The notes under the pieces: generated by a model
Told to the model about the DNA's origin: nothing
The model's input: the letters and a program-made list of their open reading frames with translations, nothing else
Database searches by the model: none
Made by a program: the position numbers and the translations under genes
From: JBBQVS01 sp038211295
Lineage (GTDB): Bacteria > Chloroflexota > Ktedonobacteria > Ktedonobacterales > Ktedonobacteraceae
Assembly (NCBI GenBank): GCA_038211295.1
Contig: JBBQVS010000046.1
Location: 1 to 31,172, forward strand
Direction of reading: 5' to 3'
Length of the DNA: 31,172 bases
Shown: positions 31,102 through 31,172 of the stretch, piece after piece
Layout: every line of letters begins with the position of its first letter
Numbering within the stretch: the stretch's first letter is position 1

Positions 31102-31172
31102 GAACCTGCAAAATCATCTATGAAACAGTCTCAAGAAGAGTGACACGCTTTTTCTTGTCAATGAGAGCAAGT

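Overview
The window (about 50% GC by eye) looks like chromosome of a Ktedonobacteria-type Chloroflexota. That assignment is an inference. It rests on the long SARP/TPR regulator, the Uma2 and DUF7002 proteins, an exonuclease-UvrC fusion, and the mix of housekeeping genes among accessory genes. No rRNA, CRISPR array, transposase or phage gene was seen.

Region 1 (1-3905, all minus strand) is the most unusual part. It reads as a small graspetide (omega-ester or omega-amide linked RiPP) locus. In transcription order it holds a SARP/TPR-type regulator whose DNA-binding half looks deleted, an HFCD-type flavoprotein, a 57-residue precursor peptide (1482-1655) with a PFSLLFA leader motif and an acidic, Thr/Ser-rich tail, an MvdD-like ATP-grasp ligase, and a protein L-isoaspartyl methyltransferase cut by the window edge. 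The precursor, ligase and methyltransferase genes are joined by GTGA stop/start overlaps.

Region 2 (4200-10130) has a TPR protein, an ABC exporter split by a one-base deletion, then on the minus strand an ABC-2 ATPase and permease, a GT39-like membrane glycosyltransferase that seems short, and a DUF7002 protein. Region 3 (10221-16232, minus) has an ECF sigma factor overlapping its zinc anti-sigma factor, a Uma2 protein, thymidylate kinase, a dCTP deaminase-family protein and the DEDDh exonuclease-UvrC fusion.

Region 4 (16426-19483, plus) is a four-gene run: alpha/beta hydrolase, unknown protein, AlkA-like DNA glycosylase with a Glu where the catalytic Asp is expected, and a GNAT acetyltransferase. 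Region 5 (19605-31172) is mostly housekeeping: lon, two envelope proteins, prfB with its programmed frameshift, a primary-type sigma factor, a small zinc-ribbon gene with a strong promoter and structured leader, ftsY, accD, accA and tRNA-Leu(CAA) with promoter and terminator.

Functionally the window joins nucleotide supply (tmk, dcd), DNA repair (UvrC fusion, glycosylase), protein export and quality control (ftsY, lon), translation termination (prfB), fatty-acid precursor supply (accD, accA) and a peptide natural-product system. All assignments come from reading motifs by eye; no database search was made.
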